A DNA stretch of 64,000 bases from Armigeres subalbatus (Eukaryota > Arthropoda > Insecta > Diptera > Culicidae): assembly GCF_024139115.2 (NCBI RefSeq), contig NC_085140.1, forward strand, positions 428,605,240-428,669,239, written 5' to 3'. The translations under genes and the position numbers were made by a program. Shown here in pieces: positions 53,254 through 64,000 of this stretch. The notes below the pieces were generated by a model. The model did not search any database. It was not told where the DNA came from and was given only the letters and a program-made list of their open reading frames with translations. Each line of letters starts with the position of its first letter. The stretch's first letter is position 1.

Positions 53254-53551
53254 CTTCTTCTTCTTCTTCTTCTTATTGGCATTACATCCCCACACTGGGA
53301 CAGAGCCGCCTTGCAGTTTAGTGTTCATTAAGCACTTCCACAGTTATTAACTGCGAGGTTTCTAAGCCAGGTTACCATTTTTGCATTCGTATATCATGAG
53401 GCTAGCACGATGATACTTTTATGCCCAGGGAAGTCGAGACAATTTTCAATCCGAAAATTGCCTAGACCGGCACCGGGAGTCGAACCCAGCCACCCTCAGC
53501 ATGGTCTTGCTTTGTAGCCGCGCGTCTTACCGCACGGCTAAGGAGGACTCC
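53254..53551 (-). mobile_element. Feilai-like tRNA SINE, full length
   Basis: On the minus strand it starts GTCCTCCTTAGCCGTGCGGT with an A-box, has the B-box GGGTTCGACTCCC, and ends in (AAG)n. It is flanked by TGGGATACTCAATT at 53240-53253 and 53552-53565, a perfect 14-bp duplication. The body matches the plus-strand copy at 48056-48324. Confidence 0.85.
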
Positions 53552-53565
53552 TGGGATACTCAATT

Positions 53566-53966
53566 ATGTATCCACATTTGCCAGGCGTATACGCAGATAG
53601 AGAATTGATATTACTAGACCAACATTTGAAAGAGCATATCAGCCAAAATGTATTCCTTCTTATTCTTCGTCAACATATATAGCATACATTTGCTCACTAG
53701 AAGAATCCTGTACGCCTTTCTAAAATTCACGAAGATATGTATTTCCGATTGAATTTAACAGACCCATAGTCTTATATACAATCAGCTCGACAAACTGAGC
53801 TATTGTCTGTGTGTTCTTGACATATGAGAACAGCTGTTGTGGTCAGTATAAGCTGAAAGCAATCTCAAGTAATTTCAATGATCTTTCAACCCGTTCTGAA
53901 TTTTATTTTTGCAAATTCCATGCGAAGATCTAGAAATGCCCACAAATCTGCAATGTTCCTTACATA
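53566..53966. other. No gene recognised
   Basis: Non-coding. A segment near 53760-53820 (CCCATAGTCTTATATACAAT, CAGCTCGACAAACTGAG) resembles, in reverse, part of the repeat at 37410-37460. Confidence 0.4.
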
Positions 53967-54385
53967 CAGCGCCGTAGCGTGCGGTTGGCCAGGTTGACCT
54001 CCGCCAAGGGCGCCAGTCTTTAGGGGGCGCCGAAATCAAGGATTACGCTATAAGCAAAAGACAAATTTATTTAGTTTAGGGTTGGTACAATGGTAGAGAT
54101 ATGACTTATGACAAGTAAAAGATATGTGGAATAATCTAGAGCAAGCCAAAAACATTGCCTTTTTTCCACATCAACATGTTATATGGATTTGTTTTAGTTT
54201 TGACTGCTAATCCGACTTCTCAAGGACTTCCGAAACCGGTTACAAGAGGTCAGTAGAAAAAAAAAACAAAAATATAATATTCAACAAGTTATTCATGGAT
54301 TTTGATTATCAACATTGTGTGAATCGGATTATTTAAAATTTTAGCTATTACAAATTAGGGCCACCGAGGGATTTCCGGAGCCATA

Positions 54386-54615
54386 ATGTTTAATAGCAGT
54401 GACTATTCGCGAAATGTAGAACTGATTGAAGCAGTGCAGCATACATTCAAGCGTTTTTGTATAGAAATTTCTATTACCCTTATGAACCATATCAGAGAAG
54501 AATAAGTCGCATGCAGATCACATCATTAACTGATCGTCGGCGCGTCCTTGATGTGTCTACGCTTCATCGACTTGTACATGGATCTATTCACTGCAGCATT
54601 ACTAGTGACCTCCAG
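54386..54615 (+). pseudogene. LINE ORF2 C-terminal fragment, left half
   Basis: YSRNVELIEAVQHTFKRFC, then after a shift YYPYEPYQRRI, TSLTDRRRVLDVSTLHRLVH and GSIHC. This is the region after RT in many non-LTR retrotransposons (RVQ..F.RF, ERRR..L..LH). It is cut by the Juan-like element at its target duplication and resumes at 59154. The family is not identified. Confidence 0.65.
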
Positions 54616-54878
54616 ACCGCATCGTGCTTTCGTGCTGTGCGGTTCTTTCTCTCTTTGCGGAAGGAAGTTTTTAATACTACCCGAAGCTATTTTAATTTCA
54701 ACGGTGCTTCTTAGCGCTATTTGTACCCACTGATCCCGTTACGATCTTTGCAAGGACCCGTGCCTTCGTTTTACGTTGGACCCGTTTGCGGAAGTAAAAT
54801 TCCGACAAGCGGTGGTAATCCTGCAGGGACACCGTTCTGGGAAAAACCTCTTAGAAGGTCACGTCTCCACGCTCAGCA

Positions 54879-55835
54879 ATGAGTATTAACAAAACAAGAG
54901 GAAGGGGAGTCTCTGAATTCTCCACTTCCTTCAAAGAAACAAGGTTTTAAGACCGTCCTGCCCAAGCGCGGAAAAAATAGAAGGAAGCTGGAGAATTCAG
55001 ATATTCCTTCTAACTCTAATATCGAAAATAATTCTTCTCCAATCGAACTGAGCAATCAGTTCGATTTGATTAATGAAAATTATGAAATTGAGCAAATCGA
55101 ATCTACCTCTAGCCCAGGTGATTCGATTCATGCGAAAAAGCAAAGGATTCCGCCAATTGTGGTATCTGTTGCCGAGTTTTCTGGCTTCCGGAATGAGATT
55201 TTGAGTAACCTTCAGGGGATCAAGATTTCATTTCAGATTGCTAGGAAGGGTGACTGCCGCGTTTTGCCGGGATCCTTTGACGATCGCAAACGTCTTCTTC
55301 AGTATTTAACTGAGAAGCGCCATAAATTCTTCACATACGACGACAAAACTGAGCGATTGTTCAAAGTCGTCTTGAAAGGTCTCCCCAGTTATGACAAATC
55401 ACTGGATGAGATTAAAATTGAAATTTCTCAATTACTTGGATTTTCACCAGTCCAAGTAATTAAGATGAAAAAGAAATCCCATTCTGGTACTTCCCAGAGG
55501 GGCATTTCTCAAGAATTTTATTTAGTTCATTTTAACAAAAGTGAACTAAATAATATGAAAAGTTTGGAAAAGGCCTGTATTATGTCTCATGTCCGTGTTA
55601 CATGGGAACATTTCCGCAGGCCTGGGGAAATTTCAAAACCCTACCCAGTGCCGTAAGTGCCAAAAGTGGGGTCATGGAACCAAACATTGTCACATGGATG
55701 CTAAATGCATGATTTGTGGTGGAACCTCTCACGCCAAGGACGCATGTCCTGTGAGAAAGATTCCAATAAATTTAAGTGCGCAAACTGTGGGGCAATCATA
55801 AATCCAATTTCTGGGAATGCCCTTCACGCAAAAGT
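54879..55835 (+). pseudogene. Juan-like ORF1, gag-like zinc-knuckle protein
   Basis: The likely start is the ATG at 54879 (MSINK), but a one-base shift is needed before 54892 to enter the main frame. That frame contains VVSVAEFSGFRNEILSNL, KGDCRVLPGSFDD and YDDKTERLFKVVLKGLP, and ends at 55656. After a shift near 55630, CRKCQKWGHGTKHC and CMICGGTSHAKDAC form two CCHC knuckles. The third (FKCANCG) is in yet another frame and its downstream part is altered. The protein should bind element RNA. Confidence 0.8.
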
Positions 55836-56278
55836 TTTGAATTCCCGTGCAAAATTGATGACGGGAAATTCCAATCGGATCCCAGATTCGACGGGTAGAA
55901 ATTTTTCAAACGCTCAAATTTCGAAACCGGTTACCGGTCGAGCAATTCATACCCACCACAATTCACAAGCAAATTTTGCCGCTCGTCAACGGGTAGCAAG
56001 CACTTCAGTAAATTCCAATTTTCGAATGTACCTACGTATGCAAACATCGCTGCTGGTAGACCAAATTTCTCTTCTCAAAATGAGGTTTATACCCATGTCC
56101 CAACGGAAAATAACGGTCATGTTGCCGATTCAGGTAGCATGACTGCTTCCGATTTTGATTTTTAACTGAACAATTGCATCACATGATTGATGCAATCTTC
56201 AAAGCAAATACCATTCCTGAAGCTGTTCAGGTTGGTATAAAGTACACACAAAAATTGTTATCGGACTCCGTTTCAATG

Positions 56279-58893
56279 GATCCAAATAATTGTGTGAAAG
56301 TTCTAAATTGGAATGCCCGCTCTCTAAAGGGTAAGGAAGATGAATTATTCAACTTCCTTTCAGTTCATAATGTGCATATTGCCATTATAACTGAAACGTA
56401 TTTAAAACCAGGACTCTCCATTAAAAGAGATCCAAACTATTTCATCTACAGAAATGATCGTCTTGACAGCGCCTGTGGTGGGGTCGCCATTGTCATTAAT
56501 AGACGTATCAAACATAAATTATTTTCTTCGTTTGAAACCAAAGTTTTTGAAACCTTGGGAGTTTCTGTTGAAACAAATTTTGGACATTTTTCCTTCATTG
56601 CAGCCTACTTGCCTTTTCAATGCAATGGGCAGCTAAAGAATTTGTTGAAAGCTGATCTTCAAATTCTGACTCGCAACAAATCAAAATTCTTCGTAATTGG
56701 TGACTTCAATGCCAAACACCGTTCATGGAATAATGCTCAAAGCAATTCCAATGGTAAAATTTTATTTGAAGATTGTTCTGCGGGATATTATACTATTCAA
56801 TATCCCAATGGACCAACTTGTTTTTCTTCCAGTCGAAATCCTTCTACAATTGATTTAGTTTAACGGATTCAAGTCAGCTTTGTGGCCAATTGGTAACGCA
56901 TGCTGACTGTGACTCTTATCACCTTCCTGTGACATTTGAAATCTCACAAGAAGCCAGTTATAATCCAATCAGCTCTACTTTTAATTATCATAGAGCTGAT
57001 TGGGATTTATCAAACGTATATCGATAGGAATTTTGATGTTGATATTCCTCTCGATACCAAAAGTGATATTGATAATGCTCTCGTATCTTTGACAAATTTA
57101 ATTGTCGAAGCCAGAGGCATTGCAATTCCGAAATGTGAAGTTAAATTCAACTCCATTATTATTGACGACGATCTTCAGCTACTGATCCGTCTTAAAAATG
57201 TGAGAAGAAGGCAATACCAAAGAACTCGCGATCCCGCGTTGAAAGTTATTTGGCGAGATTTGCAAAATGAAATTAAAAACGTTTCGCTATTCTGAGAAAT
57301 ACCAACTTTGAGAATAATGTCTCGAAGTTGGATCCCAGTTCGAAACCCTTTTGAAATTAACAAAATTCTTAAAAACCTCAAAAGCGAATTCCAGCGCTTA
57401 AAGAGGGAAATAAAATTTTATTAACAAATGGCGAAAAGGCTCAAAAACTTGCTCAGCAGTTCGAGAGTGCCCATAATCTTAGTCTAGGTCTCACTAGTCC
57501 AATTGAGGATCAGGTTACACGGAGCTTCGAAGACATTCTCAATCAAGAGATTGTTTTTGACCCTTCGTTGGAACCAATTTGGATGAAGTGAGATCTATTA
57601 CTAGAAAATTTAAAATATGAAAGCCCTGGGTGATGATGGTATTTTCTACATACTTATCAAAAACTTCCTGAGAGCTCTTCATTCGTTTTGGTTAATTTAT
57701 TTAACAAATGTTTCCAATTGGCATACTTCCCTAATAAATGGAAAACGCCAAAGTTGTTCCAATTTTGAAGCCGGAAAAAAATCCAGCTTAGGCTTCTAGT
57801 TATCGCCCAATCAGTTTGCTTTCTTCAATAAGCAAACTGTTTGAAAAGATTATTTTAAATAGAATGATGGTTCATATTAATGACAATTCTATTTTTGCTG
57901 ATGAGCAATTTGGTTTTCGCCATGGGCATTCAACCACTCATCAGTTATTAAGAGTTACGAACTTAATTCGGCTCAACAAATCTGAAGGATATTCGACTGG
58001 AGTTGCTCTTCTTGATATAGAGAAAGCATTTGACAGTGTTTGGCATGAAGGTTTGATTGTAAAATTGATGAATTTTAATTTTCCTCTGTACATCATTAAA
58101 CTGATCCAAAATTATTTATCAGATCGCTCACTGCAGGTAAACTATCAGAATACTAAATCTGATAGATTACCTGTAAGGGCTGGTGTCCCCAAGGCAGCAT
58201 ACTGGGGCCCATATTGTATAACATTTTTACTTCTGACTTACCTGATTTACCACCAGGGTGTCAAAAATCTTTGTTTGCAGATGACACGGGCCTCTCAGCC
58301 AAAGGGCGAAGCCTTCGTGTCATTTGTAGTAGATTGCAAAATAGTTTTCTCCACTTACTTGCAAAATGGAAAATTTCCTGAATGCTTCCAAAACTCAGCT
58401 TATAATTTTCCCACATAAGCCGAGAGCTTCTTATTTGAAACCTTCTAGCAGACATATTGTCACTATGAATGGTGTTCCAATTAATTGGTCTAGCGAAGCT
58501 AAATATTTAGGACTTCTGCTAGATCAAAAATTAACTTTTAAAAATCACATTGAAGGCCTTCAAGCCAAATGTAACAAATATATTAAGTGCCTATATCCAC
58601 TTATAAACAGAAAATCAAAACTTTGTCTTAAGAACAAACTTTTGATTTACAAACAAATTTTTAGACCTGCCATGTTGTATGCTGTGCCAATATGGGCTAG
58701 TTGCTGCAATACCAGAAAGAAGGCACTCCAGAGGATTCAAAATAAAATTTTGAAAATGATTCTGAAGTTGCCTCCGTGGTATAGTACCAATGAACTTCAT
58801 AGAATTTCTAATATTGAGACATTGCAACAAATGTCCAACAAAATAATTTCAATTTTAGACAAAATCGTTGCAATCTTCTATTGCAACGATTAA
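56279..58893 (+). pseudogene. Juan-like ORF2: endonuclease and reverse transcriptase
   Basis: The first ATG giving the family N-terminus is at 56279 (MDPNNCVKVLNWNARSLKGK). The endonuclease shows IAIITETYL, GGVAIVI and VIGDFNAKHRSWN, with a stop at 56861. RT resumes after several shifts: SLLSSISKLFEKIIL, FGFRHGHSTTHQLL, VALLDIEKAFDSVWH and then, in another frame, the FADDTGLSAKG palm box near 58275. The C-terminal region (NWSSEAKYLGLLLDQKLTF, RPAMLYAVPIWA) ends at 58893. Stops and shifts near 57295, 57595, 57798 and 58195 make it inactive. Confidence 0.85.
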
Positions 58894-59153
58894 CCCTTAT
58901 ACCCTTAGTATAAAATAGGTTAAGTTTAGTTTAAGTAGAAAACATTGTAATTCCTACATGGTTCAATTCAACCAGAGGAAAAAATTCTAACTGCTAGAGG
59001 CAATTGAAATGTATTAATAATAACTAAAAGCGTAACATAGCACATAAGGATGATAGTGTTAAGAAAACACGGAACACCTAGTCTAAGAGATGAATGCATG
59101 TATTAGATAATTAGCAAATAAAATTAGTTAAAAAAAAAAAAAAAAAAAAAAAA

Positions 59154-59405
59154 ACTAGTGACCTCCAGTTTTGGTTTCCCACGCATGGTCTACGTCAGTT
59201 GGATCTATTCTACATCCCTAGATCAAGGACAAACCTGGGAAAAGCTGCACCTCTTTCTCGTATATGCCAGACTTACAACGAGGAATACAACGAAGTGGAC
59301 CCAGACCCACTCCAGAATCGGATTTTCCTTGACGCTAATAGGTCCGATAACGATTCCGATAATCGACCGACGCATTTCAGAGCTGGATTTTATTGACCCA
59401 ACTAG
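59154..59405 (+). pseudogene. LINE ORF2 C-terminal fragment, right half
   Basis: Frame at 59199-59396: DLFYIPRSRTNLG, PLSRICQTYNEEYNEVDPD. This is the matching downstream part of the fragment at 54386-54615. Removing the Juan-like insert plus one duplication joins the two. Confidence 0.65.
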
Positions 59406-59769
59406 ACCCAGCAGTGCGTAGGCTCTGAAAAAAACCTTAACATTTTTAATGAACTTCCAGCACGGCTCTAGAAGGTCGCTTAAATATTTTGTGAAATAAT
59501 CAAAAAAAAGTATCACCAAATGGAAACAAATCTTAGATGGACATTCTGCAATTCAAATGAACTTCAGGAACAAAAGTTCTTGTTCTCTTCACAGTATTGA
59601 ATGATGTTTAAAGCATCTTTAATCCACTAAACCTTCAAATTTTACTGTTCATGCATTTCAAATTGTCAAATTGTTGTTAATTTTTCCCATTTTTCTAATC
59701 AAAAGAGGGGCGCCAAATCATGGTTTCGCCAAGGGCGCTAGCAGTCCACGCTACGGCTCTGCTTACATA

Positions 59770-60594
59770 TTGTGCAAATAGTCAAAGAAGAGACACATCG
59801 TAGTTGCTAATCATGATTGGCCGAGAAACAGCAAATATGCACAGCTCACCAATTAAATAATATTCTTGGGATACAAAAAAGTTATTCTTATTGTATACTT
59901 GCTTCGGTGTTTCCAATTCATGACCAATAATTATGCTGGTCACGTGCTTATAGTCAATTAAGGATTAGGAGAGGAAAATTAGTTTAACACTCATTGTTAT
60001 AAGAGACCAAGGAATATTCTGCATCTCCGTGAGCGCTACGGGAAAGGAATCGTTGTTTAGTTGAGAAGGTAATTCTTGTGAAACCCCTTGGCGAGCGACA
60101 AAATATGTATTACGAAGTTATTTTGAAAACAAGAAGACGAAAACTGTGTTTCAAATAAATCCAACGCAAGATCAATGTGTTTCGTTTAATAATCTTCTAC
60201 AACACGATCGATCCCGCACTAATTTTGCATAATTTTGTGCTCTTCAATGCAGACATTAGTTTTATCACTTCGCGTTCTCCCACACTAGCTGGCGTGATCA
60301 GCATAAACACAATCGATTGCACACTGGTTAAACAAATTTCCTCTACGCGAGGTAGATTTTTTTCACTTCGCGTTCTCCTGGACTAGCTGCCGTCCCATGA
60401 CCAGCATCCACATGATCGTTTCCGCATTCATGTAGAAGAAAACTACATACGAATTTGTCGACTAAGAATGAGGTTATGTAGTAAGCGTCAATAGGAATAT
60501 TGTATAACCTAAAGTTTTTAAAACAACTTTACGATTATGTTCAGCGGCGCAGCCAAAATTTTTGATAATATAAAGTATGGTTTAAGCTTAAATT
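59770..60594. other. No gene; one short direct repeat
   Basis: TCACTTCGCGTTCTCC occurs at 60264 and 60363, about 99 bases apart, each followed by ACTAGCTGSCG and by similar sequence. Otherwise A+T-rich and unannotated. Confidence 0.5.
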
Positions 60595-60850
60595 TGTTTC
60601 GAAATTCCGCGGAATTCCGTTAAATTTCGTTAGAAGCTAGTTTTTTCCAGCGAAATTTTTGAAATTTTACGAAACGAAACGAAATCAAGAAATCAGATTT
60701 CGCCATGCTCAAATTCCGCGAAATTCCGCGGAATTTCGTTTTGAACCACCTGAAACGAAATTTTTCGAAATACCGCATATGCTTATGTAATGCTGGGTAG
60801 ACACCTTTTCGTGATGCATTACGGAGAAATATCTACCACACTGTGCTCTA
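60595..60850. repeat. AACGAAA-rich repeat
   Basis: AATTCCGCGGAATT, ACGAAACGAAACGAAAT and ATTTTTCGAAAT segments alternate, followed by GTAATGCTGGGTAGACACC and GTGATGCATTACGG. Similar motifs lie at 51719-52130 in a different order. Confidence 0.55.
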
Positions 60851-61706
60851 GTTCTTACTATTCTTGTTAATACTTATGAGTGATGGTCGGAAGAGTATGG
60901 AACGACTATAATTTGCTTTTAGATGACCCACCTTTTGCTCCTTTTGGATGGAGCCAATGGAGTGAATTATAAAAACGTAACTTAATCTTACGTTGGTTTC
61001 GAAGCCGACGACATGAATTTCCAAGCTCCAGAGCGCTAATTAATAAGGAAAGAAGCGGATACAAATTTTTGGTGGATCTGCTGAACCCTCTGACTGATTA
61101 GAGCTCTGTGTAAAGGTGAGATTCAGAAATGCCAAACGCAATGAAATCAGATCTCTGTACAAAAACGAATTCGGAACTCATAAGAAGAAGCAAAAATATG
61201 TTTGAACTTCAGTACCGATGCATGGCCAAAATCAGTATTATCCCACTTATTGTTGAGCCGAAACTGATTGAGGAGCGCGCCTTTGAGAGTTGGTATAAGC
61301 CGTTTCTCGAAGGGTATAAATAGCGGTACCTTAATCTAAAGAGGCCTTACATTAAGCTTGAGAAAATATCTGAATAAAAAACGACTTCTTCATTTCTTCT
61401 TAATGGAAATGGAGCAGAAAGACATGCACTAAACAAATTACACGGGTATACTACAAAAGTTCAATGAAATTGACGCATTGGTTCAGCCCGAACAAAAAAA
61501 AAATGGCTAGGTAAAATATTTTTCAGCATTGTTTCTTATGCGAAACACACTTTCTATAAAACGTGTAATCTCGTCGAGCAATGTAAAATTTAAACATTTT
61601 TAGTAACATAGTGAACGTATTGTAAGTAAAGTAGTTGATGTTATACTAACTGCGTTGAAATAAATAAATTTGATCGAAAATTGAACATTTTAACATGAAC
61701 TTACAA
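60851..61706. other. No gene supported
   Basis: A 64-residue ORF at 61129-61323 has no recognisable domain. TATAAAT near its end is probably chance. The rest is A+T-rich. Confidence 0.4.
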
Positions 61707-62278
61707 ATGGGGCAACAAGATGGGTCAGCACATACTGAAGGGCATAGTTCGTATTCAAAACATAGTTTCTATTACTGGTTTAATCATTTTAAGGTTACTT
61801 TTGACATAATGATGTTAATTTGTTGATTGAAAATGTCTATTTTTTGTCTTCGAGAAAGCAATACTTAGACGGCTTGTTTACATAAGAATTTTCAGAAATT
61901 TTAAAATGTAGAACCATTTCTTCATCCAAGGCTTAAACATTATTTTTTATTCAATATAATCATTGGCAATAAAGCTATCTATCTGTGTGTAATTCAATAT
62001 TGGGAATAAAAACAATATGAATTGCAGTATTTAAAGGTGACACATCTTGCCCCGCTGTTTGACCCATCTTACCCCGCCATTTTTTGATTGACAGAAAAAT
62101 AGACTTCTACTTTAATAACTCGAAATGGAATAAAAAGTGGAGTTTTTGTTATTTCATACCCCTGGCTTACAGATTATGAGCTATTTTTATAGATGCATGT
62201 TGGAAAGTTGAATTAAAATGTTTCTGTTTTCAGATATTCAGGGTTCGCCTTAGGCGACCCATCTTGCCCCATCATACC
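61707..62278. mobile_element. Inverted-repeat element with GGGGCAAGATGGGTC ends
   Basis: AATGGGGCAACAAGATGGGT at the left end is mirrored by the complement of GATGGGGCAAGATGGGTC at the right. Two further copies of the motif in the right orientation lie at about 62043-62078. The interior is A+T-rich and non-coding. It looks like a MITE or a remnant of a larger DNA transposon. Confidence 0.6.
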
Positions 62279-62285
62279 CTATAAG

Positions 62286-62447
62286 TTGTTTAGATTTCTA
62301 TAGGAATTCATTCGGAAATTACTTCAGAAACTCTTGCAAGAATTCCTTCAGGAACTGATGGAATCCCTTCGGGAATTCTTCTAGGAATATTATTACTTTA
62401 AAAATTCGAACTGTACTTAGATAAAAAACTGTTTTGAATCTGGAATT
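62286..62447 (+). repeat. Direct repeat, right copy (~162 bp)
   Basis: Copy of 51554-51718 in the same orientation, 10.7 kb away. It lacks a few bases around 62360. Both copies diverge abruptly after TCTGGAATT. Confidence 0.85.
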
Positions 62448-63700
62448 CAGACTCCATGCCAAAAAAACAAATCCGAGATACTGCAGTCGATCCATCATCA
62501 TACTTCTTCGAATATTCTCAGGAATTCCTTAGAAAATTTACTTAAGGAGTTGCTTTGGAAATTTCTCCAGTATTTATCCTGGTGTTTTTTTAAATTTAAA
62601 CAAAAGTTCATTCGGTAAGTTCTCCACACATTTTTTCGTAAAAAGTACCCCCAGGAATTAATTCAGATAGTCATCCAGAAATTCTTTCAGGCATTCCTCC
62701 AGGATTTCCATCGTAAATTTCTCAAAGTAATATATCAGAAATTCCTCTAGCGATTCATTACTAAATTGCTCTAAGAATTTCCTCAAAAATCCTCTGCAAA
62801 TTAATCTAGAAATATCTCTGAAAATTTCTTTCGGAATTCTTTCGAAAACTCCTTAAAAATAATCTCCTCCCGAATTTTTGTCAGGAACTCCATTAGCAAA
62901 TGTTTAGAAATTCAGAAATTTTTTCAGGTGTTCCATTCCTACTCCCGTAATTCCGCCGGAATTCTTTCCAGGAATTTTCGAACAATTATCTCAATGAATC
63001 TCCGAAATTCTTGAATTTCTCTGTACATTCCTCCAGGAATTACTTCAAAGTCTCCTGCAAGGATTCTTTCGGCAAAGTATTAGGAAATTACTTAGGAGAT
63101 TGATCCAGAAATTCTTCTATAAATGCATCATTCCTGAAAATAATTTCAAAGGAATTTTGATTGACTTCTTAAAGAAATTTCCAAAGGAATGTCTAAAAGA
63201 ATTTTTAAGGAAATTCCTTAATATTTCATGAAGTATTTCCTGAAAATTTTTTTCGAAATTTTCTTGGAATTCCTTCTTTGAATTTCCAAAGGAATTTCTG
63301 GATATATTTCCAAAGTTATTTTCGAAAGATTATCTGGCGAAACCCATAGATGAAATCCCGTAAGAGTTCTTGGAGGAATGTACAAAGATATTCTTAAAGA
63401 AATTTAGAAATGTCGAGAATGCTTTATAGAAGTTCTTTTGTAAATTCCGTTAGGAATTTTTGCTGGAAATTCCGGAGGTTTTAAGCAGAAACTTCCGAGG
63501 GAATGGAATTTCTGACGGTATCCGAAAGAATTCCTGAAATAATTTTCGAAAGAGTTCTGGTAGTATTCTTGATTTTTTTTTCGGAAAACTCCTGGATAAA
63601 TTTCCTTAAAAATTATTCAGGATATTTACGAAAAAATGTCAGAAGTTAATTCCAAAGAAGAGAACATCTGTAGAATTCTGGTCAGTAGTAAAACCCGATT
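62448..63700. repeat. AATTCC-rich degenerate tandem DNA, second block
   Basis: Same style of drifted GAATTCCTCCAGG, AAATTTCTT and GGAATTTC motifs as 49986-51718. No coding content. Confidence 0.75.
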
Positions 63701-64000
63701 TTTACTATGAAATTGCTTGCTAGAAAACCCTCCAGAATGTCGCAATTACAGTCTATCTATTGTCACACAGGAAGTGGATTTTTTTTTGAAAAAAATATTC
63801 CAAAAAAATACAGACGACGAAATGTACTAAAATTTCGTTAAACTTTAAACTGCTTTTTTTTAATTTATTCACGCCTTCAATTATAATTCTTACTACTAAC
63901 GCAAAATTATACCAATTACGCCAAAAATGCTGGTGCCCCACCATTACCAGAGCTCTGGCGGTACCAGTAGAAGCTACCTCGAAAACCTTTTAACTACCAA
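63701..64000. other. Nothing recognised
   Basis: A+T-rich DNA to the window end, with a CCACCATTACC segment near 63938. No gene or repeat is supported. Confidence 0.4.

Larger units (their letters stand above)
54616..59153 (+). mobile_element. Juan-like (Jockey clade) LINE
   Basis: Flanked by ACTAGTGACCTCCAG at 54601-54615 and 59154-59168, a perfect 15-bp duplication, with a poly(A) tail at about 59130. ORF1 has three zinc-knuckle-like motifs and ORF2 has AP endonuclease and a Jockey-type RT. The full 5' end appears present. Several frameshifts inactivate it. Confidence 0.85.
53967..59761. mobile_element. Large hAT-like element enclosing a LINE fragment and a Juan-like LINE
   Basis: Termini CAGCGCCGTAGCGTG and the complement of CAGAGCCGTAGCGTG are flanked by CTTACATA at 53959-53966 and 59762-59769, a perfect 8-bp duplication. 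Subterminal CGCCAAGGGCGC occurs near both ends. No hAT transposase ORF was found. Most of its 5.8 kb is the Juan-like element, so the hAT unit before that was about 1.2 kb. Confidence 0.85.

Noticed and set aside
61129..61323. 64-residue ORF as a small gene
   Set aside because: No signal peptide, domain or supporting context. Length is compatible with chance.

Overview
The window looks like intergenic or heterochromatin-like DNA from a culicine mosquito, most probably Aedes. This is inferred from the transposon families I recognise: a Juan-like Jockey LINE, RTE LINEs of the mosquito type, a BEL/Pao element with a PHD finger in gag, a Penelope-like element and a Feilai-like tRNA SINE. I found no convincing host protein-coding gene. 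Every ORF with recognisable similarity belongs to a mobile element, and most other long ORFs run through simple arrays.

Layout. 1-3.66 kb: A+T-rich DNA with two MITE-like inverted repeats and a near-perfect palindrome. 3.76-8.25 kb: an L1/Tx1-type LINE (intact ORF1, ORF2 with two frameshifts, poly(A)) sitting inside a ~110-bp tandem array. 9.06-12.66 kb: a GGCCAAAT-type minisatellite split by a hAT-like element (8-bp target duplication) whose interior is a 23-bp hairpin minisatellite. 12.67-14.79 kb: a decayed RTE copy and a 5'-truncated Penelope-like element with a GIY-YIG domain and a hammerhead-like motif. 17.7-22.6 kb: a ~151-bp satellite-like array split by a piggyBac-like MITE and a nearly full-length RTE element. 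22.76-32.07 kb: a broken BEL/Pao element that itself carries a second RTE copy (13-bp duplication), a hAT-type MITE (8-bp) and a 42-bp poly(A) insert (9-bp). 32-40 kb: mostly unannotated, with tRNA-like SINE heads and long-TIR MITEs. 40.27-44.70 kb: a 4.4-kb array with no C on the plus strand. 44.7-64 kb: two SINE copies, a second copy of the minisatellite-bearing hAT-like element, degenerate GAATTCC-rich arrays, and a 5.8-kb hAT-like element enclosing an older LINE fragment that in turn encloses a Juan-like element.

How the parts relate. The window is a record of nested insertion. Target-site duplications readable directly from the sequence give relative ages: BEL is older than the RTE, hAT and poly(A) inserts in it; the 151-bp array is older than the RTE and MITE in it; the LINE fragment is older than the Juan-like copy. 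Most ORFs carry frameshifts or deletions. The L1/Tx1-type element is the best preserved coding unit. The most unusual structures are the hairpin minisatellite carried by two hAT-like copies, the zoned C-free array, and the ribozyme-like motif behind the Penelope-like ORF.
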